A stretch of DNA of 42,772 nt, taken from NCBI GenBank assembly GCA_046154125.1, contig JBJXEJ010000192.1, positions 1 through 42,772 of the forward strand, given 5' to 3'. Made by a program: the position numbers and the translations under genes. Below are positions 27,722 through 36,482 of this stretch, one piece after another. Under the pieces are notes generated by a model. The model did not search any database, was not told the DNA's origin, and was given only the letters and a program-made list of their open reading frames with translations. Numbering within the stretch: the first letter of the stretch is position 1; the number at the start of each line of letters is the position of its first letter. The stretch comes from PBB1 sp046154125 (GTDB lineage: Bacteria; Pseudomonadota; Gammaproteobacteria; Burkholderiales; Burkholderiaceae_C).

Positions 27722-28067
27722 TGGCAAGCAGCTGGTTCGGCAATCGCAGCGTGATGTCGAGGGAACCGACGCGCAGGACCAGCACCGGGCCGTCGGCGTT
27801 CGCACGGACGACGACCTCATCCGCGGCCATCTGCACCGACTCGCTCGGCACGGTTTCGGCCAGCGGCTTGCGATCGGGCTGCTCGGTACCCATCGCCTGG
27901 GCACCCGCGAGCACCACGCGCGACAGCAGTTCGAGACCCTCGCTGTCGAGTTCGAGCGGGAAGATCTGGCCGTTGTCCATGACCAGTTCGAACAGCACTG
28001 CCGTGCCGTCGTCGGCCAGGATGGCTTCATTGATGCCGATGCAACGCAGGGGAGGAATGGAAGACAT
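27681..28067 (-). CDS. Uncharacterised small protein upstream of DUF1415
   Basis: I do not recognise this 128-residue protein. It is soluble and acidic, with an alternating beta pattern at both ends (TAVLFELVMDNGQIFPLELD near residue 23; VLVLRVGSLDITLRLPNQLL near residue 95) and a charged middle. There is no signal peptide, cysteine pair or membrane helix. It overlaps the DUF1415 gene by 41 bases and is probably co-transcribed with it. The ATG at 28067 has no clear ribosome-binding site. Regular codon-position GC bias and its position before DUF1415 support it as a real gene. Confidence 0.65.
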   Translation of the reverse strand: MSSIPPLRCIGINEAILADDGTAVLFELVMDNGQIFPLELDSEGLELLSRVVLAGAQAMGTEQPDRKPLAETVPSESVQMAADEVVVRANADGPVLVLRVGSLDITLRLPNQLLANAVASAIAGGGKP

Positions 28068-28183
28068 GGTTCGTATGGCTCAGCGCAAATTGGGAGGACC
28101 GGTATGTTGCCACGGGGGCGGCATGACGGGCTCGGTGCGTCTCATCACCGGGTGCGCCTCAGGTTCAGGCGACAGGCCTGGGC

Positions 28184-28963
28184 CTAGAGCGAGTCCGCCG
28201 CTGATTCCGCAGGCGCCGCCGGTTCCTGCACCCAGCGGCCGCCGATCAGGTGTTCGTTCGGACGAAACTGGACCTTGTATGACATCTTGGGGCTGGCGCC
28301 GATCCAGTAACCCAGGTACAGGTGGGGCAGCTTCAGCAGCCGCGCCTGTTCGATCTGCCACATGACGTTGTAGGTGCCGTAGCTCTTGTGGGGCTCGGGT
28401 TCATAGAAGGTGTAGACCGCCGACAGGCCGTCGTTCAGGATGTCGAGGATCGACACCATCTTGAGCGCCCCCAGCCGGTCTGGCTCGCTGTCTTTCGCCG
28501 GTTCGCGAAACTCAACCAGCCGCGAATTCACCCTGCTCTGCAGCAGGAACTGCGTGTACTGATCGATGCTGTCGTTGTCCATCCCGCCGCCGGTATGGCG
28601 ACCCGACTGGTAGCGCAGATACAGCTGGTAGTGCTCCTGGACGAAACCGAGGCGCAACACGCGCGCTTCGAGATTTCCATGGGCCTTGAAGGCTCGTCGC
28701 TGACTGCGCGTCGGCTCGAAGGTCTGCACCGGCACCCGCAGCGGGACGCAGGCGTCGCACTCTTCGCAATGGGGTCGGTACGTGAACATGCCACTGCGTC
28801 GAAAGCCATTGGCAACCAGGCCTGAATAGACGTCCGACTGGATCACATGGCTCGGCGTGGCGACCTGGGATCGGGCCATCCGGCCTTCCAGATAGCTGCA
28901 AGGATAGGCGGCCGTTGAATAGAACTGCAGCGTTTCGAACGGAAGCTCTTGCGGGTGAGTCAC
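28184..28963 (-). CDS. bpt: Leucyl/aminoacyl-tRNA protein transferase Bpt (aspartate/glutamate N-end rule)
   Basis: Bpt attaches leucine to proteins that start with Asp or Glu, marking them for ClpS-ClpAP. The 259-residue protein has the ATE-family N-domain (CSYLEGRMARSQVATP, the CEECDACVPLRVPV Cys motif) and C-domain (DGLSAVYTFYEPEPHKSYGTYNVMWQIE and YLGYWI). It looks like an arginyltransferase, but bacterial members of this clade use leucine. The GTG at 28963 overlaps the aat stop by four bases (GTGA), so the two transferases of the N-degron pathway are translationally coupled. ClpS and ClpA are not in the window. Confidence 0.92.
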   Translation of the reverse strand: MTHPQELPFETLQFYSTAAYPCSYLEGRMARSQVATPSHVIQSDVYSGLVANGFRRSGMFTYRPHCEECDACVPLRVPVQTFEPTRSQRRAFKAHGNLEARVLRLGFVQEHYQLYLRYQSGRHTGGGMDNDSIDQYTQFLLQSRVNSRLVEFREPAKDSEPDRLGALKMVSILDILNDGLSAVYTFYEPEPHKSYGTYNVMWQIEQARLLKLPHLYLGYWIGASPKMSYKVQFRPNEHLIGGRWVQEPAAPAESAADSL

Positions 28964-29733
28964 GGACGGCCTTCGTCGGGGGATTCCTCGGTCTCCGGGG
29001 GCGGTTTGAGCCAGGCCCAGAGGCGCTGATGATAATTCCAGCGTGTCACCGGAGGGGCTCGCAGGCGCGTCGCGATTGCGGCTTCGAACACGTTGCGTGG
29101 CACTTCTCGCCCGCCCATGGACACCAGGTGACCGGTGCGCTGCTGGCAGTCGATCAGGTCGATGTCGTGCTCGCGGCAGAAGCACACCAGCGCGGCCAGC
29201 GCGATCTTCGATGCGTCGGTACGGCGCGAGAACATCGACTCGCCGAAGAACATGCGCCCGATGCCGATGCCGTACAGACCGCCGGCGAGTTCGCCGTCGA
29301 CCCACGTCTCGAAGCTGTGCACCACGCCCAGCGCATGCCAGCGCGTGTATGCAGCGGCCAGGTCCGGAACGATCCAGGTGCCGTCCTGTCCCTCGCGCGG
29401 ACTGGCCGCGCAGGCTTCAATGACCTGCTCGAAGGCGCTGTCGATGCGCACCTCGCAACTCGGCGACCGGGTGAACCTGGCAATGGTCTTGCGCAGCGAC
29501 CGGGTCAGCCGGAACTCGCTGGCAAACAGGACCATCCGCGGGTCGGGTGACCACCACAGAACCGGCTGGCCTGCGCCGTACCAGGGGAAGACGCCCTTGG
29601 AGTAGGCCTCGGCCAGGCGTTCCGGACTCAGTTCTCCGCCCGCAGCGAGCAGCCCGGGAGCGTCTGATCCCGGCGGCAGCGCGAAACGAGTGTCGGGCAG
29701 CGGGTCGTGCGCGTCGCGCAGCCAGTGGATCAA
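28960..29733 (-). CDS. aat: Leucyl/phenylalanyl-tRNA protein transferase
   Basis: Aat adds Leu or Phe to proteins starting with Lys or Arg, the first step of the bacterial N-degron pathway. The 257-residue protein has the family landmarks GLLAAGGELSPERL, YSKGVFPWYGAGQPVLWWSPDPR, and GGLYGIGIGRMFFGESMFSR. I choose the TTG at 29733, which overlaps the stop of the upstream xdhC-like gene (TTGA) and gives an N-terminus of normal family length; no ATG is available near this position in frame. Longer in-frame extension into xdhC is not conserved. It is coupled to bpt downstream. Confidence 0.9.
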   Translation of the reverse strand: MIHWLRDAHDPLPDTRFALPPGSDAPGLLAAGGELSPERLAEAYSKGVFPWYGAGQPVLWWSPDPRMVLFASEFRLTRSLRKTIARFTRSPSCEVRIDSAFEQVIEACAASPREGQDGTWIVPDLAAAYTRWHALGVVHSFETWVDGELAGGLYGIGIGRMFFGESMFSRRTDASKIALAALVCFCREHDIDLIDCQQRTGHLVSMGGREVPRNVFEAAIATRLRAPPVTRWNYHQRLWAWLKPPPETEESPDEGRP

Positions 29734-30719
29734 GCGCCGTCCAGTGCGTTGGCGGGTTGGTGAGGCTTCTTCTGGGCCAGCGCCACACCGTGACGCACCG
29801 CGATGATTTCCGCCAGCACGGACACCGCGATCTCGGCCGGTGTGCGGCTGCCGATGTGAAGCCCGATCGGACCATGCAGTCGATCGATCTCGGTCGGCGC
29901 CAGATCGAAGAGGGCCAGCCGCTGCTTGCGCTGTGCGGTGGTTCGGCGCGAGCCGAGCGCACCGACGTAGAACGCCGGTGACTTCAGGGCCTCGAGCAGC
30001 ACCATGTCGTCGAGCTTCGGGTCGTGGCTGAGTGCGACCACGGCGGTGTGCGCGTCGGCCTGCATCTCCAGCAGCAGGTCGTCGGGCATGGCCCGGCTGA
30101 AGTGGCTGCCGGGCAGGTCCCATGCGAGCGCGTGCGAATCGCGCGGGTCGCAGCAGGTGACCTCGAAATCGAGTGCCAGCGCCATTTTCGCCAGGACCTG
30201 CGACAACTGTCCTGCACCCACGATCAGCAGCCGCCAGCGCGGCCCGAAAAGCGCACGCAGGCTGTTGCCGTCGAACTGGAAGACCTCATCGCGTGACGCG
30301 GGCTCTATGGCGACCTGACCACTGGACAGCGTCAGGCAGCGGGCGACCAATTCATGCCTTGCGGTGCGCGCCAGCACCTCGTCGATCCAGCCAATGTCCG
30401 TCAGCGGCTCCTGCACCAGCCGCAGGTTGCCACCGCAGGGCAGGCCGAAGCGCGCGGCTTCTTCCTTGGTGACGCCGTAGGTCATCAGCGATGGCTGCGC
30501 GACGCGCTCGCCGTGGCGCAGCCGGGCGATCAGGTCGTCCTCGACACAACCGCCCGAGACCGATCCGACCAGCACGCCGTCGCCGCGCATCGCCAGCAGC
30601 GCGCCCGGCGGCCGCGGGGCGGAGCCCCAGGTTTCGATCACCGTGACCAGCCACACCGCGTGGCCTTCGCCATGCCAGTCGCGTGCCTTTGTCAGTACCT
30701 GCAGATCCAGACTGTCCAA
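29730..30719 (-). CDS. XdhC/CoxI-family protein
   Basis: XdhC proteins bind molybdenum cofactor and insert it into xanthine dehydrogenase-like enzymes. The 329-residue protein has the N-terminal XdhC domain (VTVIETWGSAPRPPGALLAM and GSVSGGCVEDDL) and a C-terminal Rossmann domain (LLIVGAGQLSQVLAKMAL, residues about 195-215, then FEVTCCDPR) with HIGSRTPAEIAVSVLAEI. No molybdo-hydroxylase genes are nearby, so its client is unknown. The start TTG at 30719 follows a strong GGGAGG with a 9-base gap. It heads a run xdhC-aat-bpt with 4-base overlaps and only non-ATG starts. Confidence 0.85.
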   Translation of the reverse strand: MDSLDLQVLTKARDWHGEGHAVWLVTVIETWGSAPRPPGALLAMRGDGVLVGSVSGGCVEDDLIARLRHGERVAQPSLMTYGVTKEEAARFGLPCGGNLRLVQEPLTDIGWIDEVLARTARHELVARCLTLSSGQVAIEPASRDEVFQFDGNSLRALFGPRWRLLIVGAGQLSQVLAKMALALDFEVTCCDPRDSHALAWDLPGSHFSRAMPDDLLLEMQADAHTAVVALSHDPKLDDMVLLEALKSPAFYVGALGSRRTTAQRKQRLALFDLAPTEIDRLHGPIGLHIGSRTPAEIAVSVLAEIIAVRHGVALAQKKPHQPANALDGA

Positions 30720-30798
30720 GGCCCAGCGCCTCCCAACGATTGCGATGGATTCATCGTAACCGCCGGGGCATGGGCCTGCGCTCGGGAGACCCTGCCGT

Positions 30799-31722
30799 TC
30801 AGTACACCTCCGGCACCACGATCTGTTCCGGCACCGGCTGGCGCATGTAGTCGTCGTGGCGCTCACGAGGCGGCAGCACGATGGCTGGTTGCTCGGTCTC
30901 TTCGTAGGGCATCTGGTTCAGCAGGTGGTGGATGCAGTTCAGGCGCGCCTTCTTCTTGTCGACCGCTTGCACCACCCACCAAGGTGCCTCGGGGATGTGG
31001 GTGCGTTCGAGCATGATTTCCTTCGCCTTGGTGTAGTCCTCCCAGCGGCGGCGCGACTCCAGATCCATCGGGCTCAGCTTCCACTGCTTCAACGGATCGT
31101 GGATGCGGCCGAGGAAGCGCAGATGCTGCTCTTCGTCGGAGATGGAGAACCAGTACTTGATCAGCTGGATGCCCGAGCGCACCAGCATCCGCTCGAACTC
31201 CGGCGCCGATCGGAAGAACTCTTCGTACTGCTCGTCGGTACAGAAACCCATGACCCGCTCGACGCCGGCGCGGTTGTACCAGCTGCGGTCGAACAGCACG
31301 ATCTCGCCAGCAGCCGGCAGGTGCGAGGCGTACCGCTGGAAATACCACTGTGTGCGCTCGCGGTCGTTGGGGGCGGGCAGGGCGGCTACCCGGCACACGC
31401 GCGGATTCAACCGCTGCGTGATGCGCTTGATCACGCCGCCCTTGCCGGCGGCGTCGCGCCCCTCGAAAAGGATCACCACCTTGTGCCCGGTCGCGACGAC
31501 CCAACTCTGCAACTTGACCAGTTCGCCCTGCAGACGGAAAAGTTCCCGGAAGTAGTGCTGGCGGTCTTGCCGGTCCTGCTCAGTCGGGGTCCCTGCGTCA
31601 CCGTGCCCTGCGGCCACGGCTTCCAGAGAACGGTCCTCCATTTCCAGTTCGAGTTCCTCGTCGTAGCTGTCCTGCAGATCGAGGTGGATGCGGCGGATGG
31701 TGTCGGCGTCGGTCGGTGTCAC
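30799..31722 (-). CDS. ppk2: Polyphosphate kinase 2
   Basis: PPK2 transfers phosphate between polyphosphate and nucleoside di- or monophosphates. This is a single-domain 307-residue form. Walker A is FEGRDAAGKGG at about 87-97, followed by KRITQRLNPR and by the lid and Walker B segment EIVLFDRSWYNRAGVERVMGF. The C-terminal part (WKLSPMDLESRRRWEDYTKAKE, then APWWVVQAVDKKKARLN) fits the class I PPK2 group, which favours GDP/ADP phosphorylation. The GTG at 31722 has an AGGA five bases before it. Its neighbours do not indicate a specific pathway. It ends 79 bases before the xdhC-like gene. Confidence 0.94.
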   Translation of the reverse strand: MTPTDADTIRRIHLDLQDSYDEELELEMEDRSLEAVAAGHGDAGTPTEQDRQDRQHYFRELFRLQGELVKLQSWVVATGHKVVILFEGRDAAGKGGVIKRITQRLNPRVCRVAALPAPNDRERTQWYFQRYASHLPAAGEIVLFDRSWYNRAGVERVMGFCTDEQYEEFFRSAPEFERMLVRSGIQLIKYWFSISDEEQHLRFLGRIHDPLKQWKLSPMDLESRRRWEDYTKAKEIMLERTHIPEAPWWVVQAVDKKKARLNCIHHLLNQMPYEETEQPAIVLPPRERHDDYMRQPVPEQIVVPEVY

Positions 31723-31893
31723 GGGGTGTCCTGCAGGTCGATGGGCTCGATGGGTCAGTGGACAGACTATGAAGGTTCTGTGGCAGCGGTGTGACTGACC
31801 TCTCGCGTGAATGGGTCGATCGAACGCACGCGGCTGTGCCGGAGGCGAGGTCTTCTGGATGCTGCTAAAACCGCGCCAGGGAGAGTCGGTTTC

Positions 31894-32538
31894 ATGAACA
31901 CCTCATCTGCTTGCTTCAACTGCCCATCGAACAGGCGCTGGTTGCCGCCGGCTGCGTTGTGCGCGCTCCTGGCCTGCGCTGCCGCGTTGACGGTGCACGC
32001 TGCGGAACGCGTCGCGTTGCCGGCTTTGCCGGCTTCCAGTCCGTCGGCCGCCGATGCCGGGCGAGCGATCTACCAGCAGCGCGGCGCCGATGGGCGCGTG
32101 GTGTTCACCGACAGGCCGGCCGCCGGTCTGGCGACCGAGCGCCGCTGGCGTGTCGAGCCCACCGAAGATGAGGCCGCCGCAGCTGAGCGCCGGGAGGTCA
32201 GCCGGGCGGAGGCCGATCGCGTCAGCGAACGCGTCCAGCGTTCCATCGACCATCAGCAAGCGCTCAGCAACCAGCTTCAGATCGAGCAGATTCGCGCCCA
32301 GCGGGAGGCCGATGCGCTGGCTGCCGAGCGCCTGCGCGAGCGGGACCGTGAATACGAGTCGCGGGCCTATGTCGTGGCGCCCCGCCGCCCGTGGACGCGA
32401 CCCCCGGTGATGCCGCCGTCGCCCCGACCGACCCCTCCCCATCCGCCTACCGACGTCAAGCCGGTGCGGCCGCCCGAGCCGATGCTGCGGCTCGCACCGC
32501 GTGTCCAGGCGCCGGGCATGCTCGAAGCCGAGCGTTGA
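31894..32538 (+). CDS. DUF4124-domain exported protein
   Basis: This 214-residue protein starts with a positively charged stretch and a hydrophobic signal segment (LPPAALCALLACAAALTVHAA, residues about 18-38). The DUF4124 motif follows at about 61-75 (IYQQRGADGRVVFTDRP). A Glu/Arg/Ala-rich coiled-coil stretch (about 95-150) and a Pro-rich tail make up the rest. DUF4124 proteins are common in beta- and gamma-proteobacteria, are exported, and have no known function. The ATG at 31894 with an upstream AGGGAGAG is chosen over the longer frame. It converges on the nit cluster's last gene with 12 bases between stops. Confidence 0.82.
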   Translation: MNTSSACFNCPSNRRWLPPAALCALLACAAALTVHAAERVALPALPASSPSAADAGRAIYQQRGADGRVVFTDRPAAGLATERRWRVEPTEDEAAAAERREVSRAEADRVSERVQRSIDHQQALSNQLQIEQIRAQREADALAAERLRERDREYESRAYVVAPRRPWTRPPVMPPSPRPTPPHPPTDVKPVRPPEPMLRLAPRVQAPGMLEAER

Positions 32539-32550
32539 CGCCACACCGGC

Positions 32551-33852
32551 TCAGGACAGCAGCGTTTCCGCCATCGCCGGATTCAACGCCGCCGCCGACC
32601 GGGAGCAACGCGCCTCGATCTGCTCGGCCAGGTACAGCGCATCGCGTGCCACGCCCGAGAAGCGCCCCGAGCCCCAGGTGTGCAGCCACGGCAGCCCGAG
32701 AAAATACAGGCCCGGCTGCGCCGTCACGCCGCGCACATGCCCGGGCTGGCCCCGCCCGTTGAACACCGGCACGTCGAGCCAACCGAAATCGGGCTGGAAG
32801 CCGATGCACCAGATCACCGAGTTGATGCCCGACTCGCGCAGCTTCAGCCGCGTGCGTTCGGCCGGCGGCTCCCACACCGGCTGGTAGACCGACGGCGGCG
32901 GTGCCTGGATGCCCGCTTTCTCGATGTACTTGTCGATCGACGCGTTGATGCCGTTGTAGATGCGGTCGGCGTGGTCGAGGTTGCTGCGCAGGTCGGGGTT
33001 GAAGTGCAGCGTGTCGCCTTCCAGACCGGTCAGCAGGCCGTAGAGCTCCATGCCGTCGGCGGCGAACTGGCGCAGGTCGATGTCGCGCCCGCCGTCGCGG
33101 CCGGTCACGTAGTGGTTGGTGTTGTCGCGCACGCCCTCGCGCAGCGGATGCTCGTGCACCGCCATGTCGTAGTAGCCCATGTCGGCCAGCCAGTCGACCA
33201 CGTCCTTGCCACGGTAGAAGCGCGCGCAGCGCGGCGCGTCGCCGGTGGCCAGCACGACCTTGCGGCCGGCCAGGTGCAGGTCCTCGGCGAGCTGTGCGCC
33301 CGACTGGCCGTTGCCCACCACCAGGATCTTGCCCGCAGGCATCGCATGCGGATTGCGATATTGCTCGGAATGGATCTGCAGCATGCCCGGCGGCAGGCGC
33401 TCGGCCAGTCGCGGGATGATGGGCTGGTGGTAGCCGCCTGAAGCGATGACCACCTGGTCTGCGCTGTAGCGACCCTGTGAGGTCTCGATCTCGAAGCCGC
33501 CACCGGCACGGCGCGTCACCCGCTGCACCGTCACGCCGCTGTGCACCGGTGCGTTCACATGCTTCACGAAGCCGTCGAGATACTCGATGATCTCGTCGCG
33601 CTTCATGAAGCCGTGCGGGTCGTTGCCGCTGTACTCCCAGCCCGGCAGCTTGCATTGCCAGTTGGGCGTGACCAGGCAGAAGGTGTCCCAGCGCTGTGTG
33701 CGCCAGGCGTGTAGCGGAGAGCGCTTCTCGATCGCCAAATGGTCGATGCCGCGCTGCTTCAGGTAGTGGCTGATCGACAGCCCGGCCTGCCCGCCGCCGA
33801 TGATGATGACGCTGTGGTGTTCAGCAACGGGGGGCTTGGTGTTCATGGACAT
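32551..33852 (-). CDS. nitH: MSMEG_0569-family flavin-dependent oxidoreductase of the Nit1C cluster
   Basis: This 433-residue FAD/NADPH enzyme has the N-terminal FAD motif SVIIIGGGQAGLSISHYLK at about 17-36, a FMO-like WRTQRWDTFCLVTPNWQCKLPG segment, a second nucleotide motif ILVVGNGQSGAQLAEDL at about 180-196, and a final VIWCIGFQPDFGW. It is the last gene of the cluster. Members of this family are only seen with Nit1C genes; the substrate is not known, but oxidation of a nitrogen compound is a reasonable guess. I choose the ATG at 33852 because AAGGA lies six bases before it; a GTG at 33867 is in frame. Confidence 0.92.
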   Translation of the reverse strand: MSMNTKPPVAEHHSVIIIGGGQAGLSISHYLKQRGIDHLAIEKRSPLHAWRTQRWDTFCLVTPNWQCKLPGWEYSGNDPHGFMKRDEIIEYLDGFVKHVNAPVHSGVTVQRVTRRAGGGFEIETSQGRYSADQVVIASGGYHQPIIPRLAERLPPGMLQIHSEQYRNPHAMPAGKILVVGNGQSGAQLAEDLHLAGRKVVLATGDAPRCARFYRGKDVVDWLADMGYYDMAVHEHPLREGVRDNTNHYVTGRDGGRDIDLRQFAADGMELYGLLTGLEGDTLHFNPDLRSNLDHADRIYNGINASIDKYIEKAGIQAPPPSVYQPVWEPPAERTRLKLRESGINSVIWCIGFQPDFGWLDVPVFNGRGQPGHVRGVTAQPGLYFLGLPWLHTWGSGRFSGVARDALYLAEQIEARCSRSAAALNPAMAETLLS

Positions 33853-33885
33853 GGGGGTTCCTTGCACGCGAGCGATGTCGCACCA

Positions 33886-34173
33886 TCATTCGTAGAAGGC
33901 CATCACCTCGACCTGCGCATCGGGCTGCGCGGCGAAGCGGGCGGCGGTGTGTTCGATCTGGGCGAGCTGGTCCATCGCCTGCGAGCAGGCGAAGCCGAAC
34001 TTGGCGCGCACCCGCTCCGAAGCGATGTGCAAGGCCTCGCGCACCTGCGTCATGAACAGCGGCAGCGGGTAGGTGGTGCCGGGCTGGAAATAGTCCTTGA
34101 TCACCAGCGAAGGCGAATAGCAGCGTGCCTGGCTGCCGTCGGGCCAGCGCAACTGGAAATGCATCGCGGGCAT
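33886..34173 (-). CDS. nitG: MSMEG_0570-family small protein of the Nit1C cluster
   Basis: This 95-residue protein is the small conserved member of the cluster (MSMEG_0570 group). It starts MPAMHFQLRWPDG and has the conserved CYSPSLVIKDYF, PLPLFMTQVREALHIASERV and FGFACSQAMDQL parts. Cys18, Cys63 and a YSPS loop might take part in catalysis or metal binding, but no function is known. A GGAG lies eight bases before the ATG at 34173. It lies between the glycosyltransferase (31-base gap) and the flavoprotein (33-base gap from the ATG used) on the same strand. Confidence 0.9.
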   Translation of the reverse strand: MPAMHFQLRWPDGSQARCYSPSLVIKDYFQPGTTYPLPLFMTQVREALHIASERVRAKFGFACSQAMDQLAQIEHTAARFAAQPDAQVEVMAFYE

Positions 34174-34204
34174 GGGCAGTCTCCGATCTCGTGCGTGGGG
34201 TGAC

Positions 34205-35434
34205 TCAAGCGTGCAACGCGTGGGCCGGTGTGGCGGCATGGCGTGCGAGCGCGCTGCCCGCGCGGTACAGCGCCACGTGATGCGCGGCGCTGGCTGTCCA
34301 GTTGTGGCGCTGGCAGACCTCGGGCGTCTGCTGCGCCAGCGCGGCGGCGCGCTCGGGTGCCAGCGCGTTGCGCATCGCACGGGCGATCGAGCGCGGATCG
34401 AGCGGATCGGCCCAGCAGCAGTCGGTGTTGCGCAGGTGCTCGGTGAACGGCGCTATGGCCGAGACGACGGTGGGCGTACCGCACGCCAGCGCCTCCAGCA
34501 CGACCAGTCCGAAGCCTTCGCGCAGCGAGGGCATCACCATCACGTCGGCCGCGCGATACAGCGCGGGCATGTCGGCGTCGGCGACCGGGCCGGTCAGCAC
34601 GATCGCCTGGCCGGGGCCGATGCCTGTGCCGATACCCAGGCCGCTGGCGGCGAGTCGGTCCTTGAATTCGGCCACATAGGCGTGGTGGTTCAGCAGGCTC
34701 GATCCCCCGGCGATCACCCACTGCGCCTGCGGCAACTCTGCGCGCAGCGCGCTGAAGGCTTCCAGCAGCCGCACGGTGTTCTTGCGTTCCTCGATGCCGC
34801 CGACGGACAGGAACACTGGCGCCTTGGCCCGCACCCCGCCGCGCAGCCCGTAGCGGGCTGCGACACGCGCATCGCTGGCGTCGGCCTGTCGGGTGTAGCG
34901 CCGGCAATCGACGCCGTTGTGCACCAGTGCCGCGTGGACGCCGTGGGCCTGCGACAGCACGTCGCACCACAGCTGGCTGACGCACAGCACCTGCCGGGCC
35001 GCTTCGAAGCCGCGCTGCTGCCATGCCATCAGCTGCGGGTCGTCGAACGAATCGAGGTGGTGCACGGTGCGCACGTAACCGTCGATCAGACCGCGCTCCT
35101 GCAGCGTCGCCAGCGCGTTGGCGCTGATCGGGTCCTGCGCGTGCAGCACGTCGAAACGCCGGCGCGTCAACAGCGGTTCCAGATGGCGCTGGTATGCATC
35201 GATGCGCGAGGCAACCATCTCGACCATGTCGTTCGGTGCGGTCGGCTTCACCGGCACCAGTTGCAGCTCGCAGCGCACCTGGCGGAACATCGTCTGGCCT
35301 GGCAGTGCGGGCGCCATCACGGTGACCTGGTGGCCGGCCTCTTGCAGCGCACTCGCCAGCTCCAGCGTGTGCACGACGCCACCGCGAGGATTCACCGAGT
35401 GGGTCAGCAGCGCGATCCGCAGCGGCTCAGGCAT
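34205..35434 (-). CDS. MSMEG_0565-family glycosyltransferase (GT4-like) of the Nit1C cluster
   Basis: This 409-residue protein is a GT-B-fold glycosyltransferase: N-terminal RIALLTHSVNPRGGVVHTLELASAL, a C-terminal nucleotide-sugar part with FLSVGGIEERKNTVRLLEAF and PSLREGFGLVVLEALACGTPTVV, the EGFG...E motif of family 4. MSMEG_0565-type transferases occur in only a subset of Nit1C clusters; their presence suggests that the pathway product is a sugar conjugate (inference). It overlaps the nitF-like gene by eight bases (ATGCCTGA), so translation is coupled. Acceptor and donor are unknown. Confidence 0.92.
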   Translation of the reverse strand: MPEPLRIALLTHSVNPRGGVVHTLELASALQEAGHQVTVMAPALPGQTMFRQVRCELQLVPVKPTAPNDMVEMVASRIDAYQRHLEPLLTRRRFDVLHAQDPISANALATLQERGLIDGYVRTVHHLDSFDDPQLMAWQQRGFEAARQVLCVSQLWCDVLSQAHGVHAALVHNGVDCRRYTRQADASDARVAARYGLRGGVRAKAPVFLSVGGIEERKNTVRLLEAFSALRAELPQAQWVIAGGSSLLNHHAYVAEFKDRLAASGLGIGTGIGPGQAIVLTGPVADADMPALYRAADVMVMPSLREGFGLVVLEALACGTPTVVSAIAPFTEHLRNTDCCWADPLDPRSIARAMRNALAPERAAALAQQTPEVCQRHNWTASAAHHVALYRAGSALARHAATPAHALHA

Positions 35435-36482
35435 CGGAGCGCTCTTCGGCCGGGCTCTGGTGTGAGGACTGCGGCAGGATCAGCGGTTGCATCGACACGT
35501 CCCACAGCAGCGCGTTTTCGTCGCCACGGATCAGCCGTACCTGCGGGTCGGCCGTCACGTGGCCCACCACCGCGCTGGCGATGTCGCGAGCGCGAAAGCG
35601 CTGCAGCACCGCGTCGACCTGATCAGGCCGCACGCTGAGCACGAAGCCGTAGCTCGGGAACGCCTGCAGCCAGCGCGTGAGGTGGGCGCCTGTCGTCACC
35701 AATCCAGGCTTCGGGACGGCATCGATGTCGATCACCGCGCCGACCTTCGAGCATTCGAGCAGCATCAGCGTGGTGCCGATCGCGCCGCCCATGCTGATGT
35801 CCTTGGCAGCGTCGCACAGTCCGTCTTCGGCCAGCCCCGGCAGCAACTCGAGGTCGGCGCGCAGCCGCTCGGCCGGCGCGCGGGTCGATGCGTTCCAGTA
35901 CGGGTGCGGTTCCTCGTACGCGCCGCGCAGGTCGATCGCCATCACCAGGAAGTCACCGGGACGTGCATGGAAGCTGGTCAGCAGCTTGGATGCGCGCCCG
36001 ACGATGGCCACCGCGAGCTGGCCGCGATCGCTCCGGCTGTTGGTGTGGCCGCCGACGATGGGCACGCCGTAGCGCGACGACGCGGTTGCCAGGCCTTCGA
36101 GCAGCGGCTGGGCCGACTCGCTGCCCCGGCTCCACAACGCATCGACCACCGCGATCGGCCGCCCACCCATCGCGTAGATGTCGCTGACGTTGACCATCAC
36201 GCCGCAGTAGCCGGCGAACCAAGGCAGGCGCAGCACGAAGTCCTCTACGAAGCCTTCTATCGCGAACAGCAGGTAGCCGTCGCCATCGGGGATCGCCGCG
36301 CAATCGTCGCCGTTGGCGACCGGCTCGGCCGACTCCCTGGCGCGGTCGGGCAGCGCGCGTGCCAGCATGCCCACCACGTCGGAGATGTCGCGCTTGTGCG
36401 CCAGCCCGCGTCCGCGCAGCAGGGCGGACGTGATCTCGTCTAGCGATATATCCAGCGCGGACGACGCAGCGTCTCGCTTCAC
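35427..36482 (-). CDS. nitF: AIR-synthase/PurM-like protein, Sll0787 family, of the Nit1C cluster
   Basis: This 351-residue protein has the PurM/SelD-type fold: an N-terminal domain with GDDCAAIPDGDGYLLFAIEGF, a VNVSDIYAMGGRPIAVVDAL segment, GGHTNSRSDRGQLAVAIVG, and a C-terminal domain with DISMGGAIGTTLMLLE. The family makes or uses phosphorylated intermediates with ATP (AIR synthase, ThiL, HypE, SelD), so this one probably activates an amide- or nitrile-type substrate; the reaction is unknown. The GTG at 36482 overlaps the stop of the GNAT gene by four bases (GTGA). A longer frame upstream crosses the GNAT gene and is rejected. Confidence 0.9.
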   Translation of the reverse strand: MKRDAASSALDISLDEITSALLRGRGLAHKRDISDVVGMLARALPDRARESAEPVANGDDCAAIPDGDGYLLFAIEGFVEDFVLRLPWFAGYCGVMVNVSDIYAMGGRPIAVVDALWSRGSESAQPLLEGLATASSRYGVPIVGGHTNSRSDRGQLAVAIVGRASKLLTSFHARPGDFLVMAIDLRGAYEEPHPYWNASTRAPAERLRADLELLPGLAEDGLCDAAKDISMGGAIGTTLMLLECSKVGAVIDIDAVPKPGLVTTGAHLTRWLQAFPSYGFVLSVRPDQVDAVLQRFRARDIASAVVGHVTADPQVRLIRGDENALLWDVSMQPLILPQSSHQSPAEERSDA

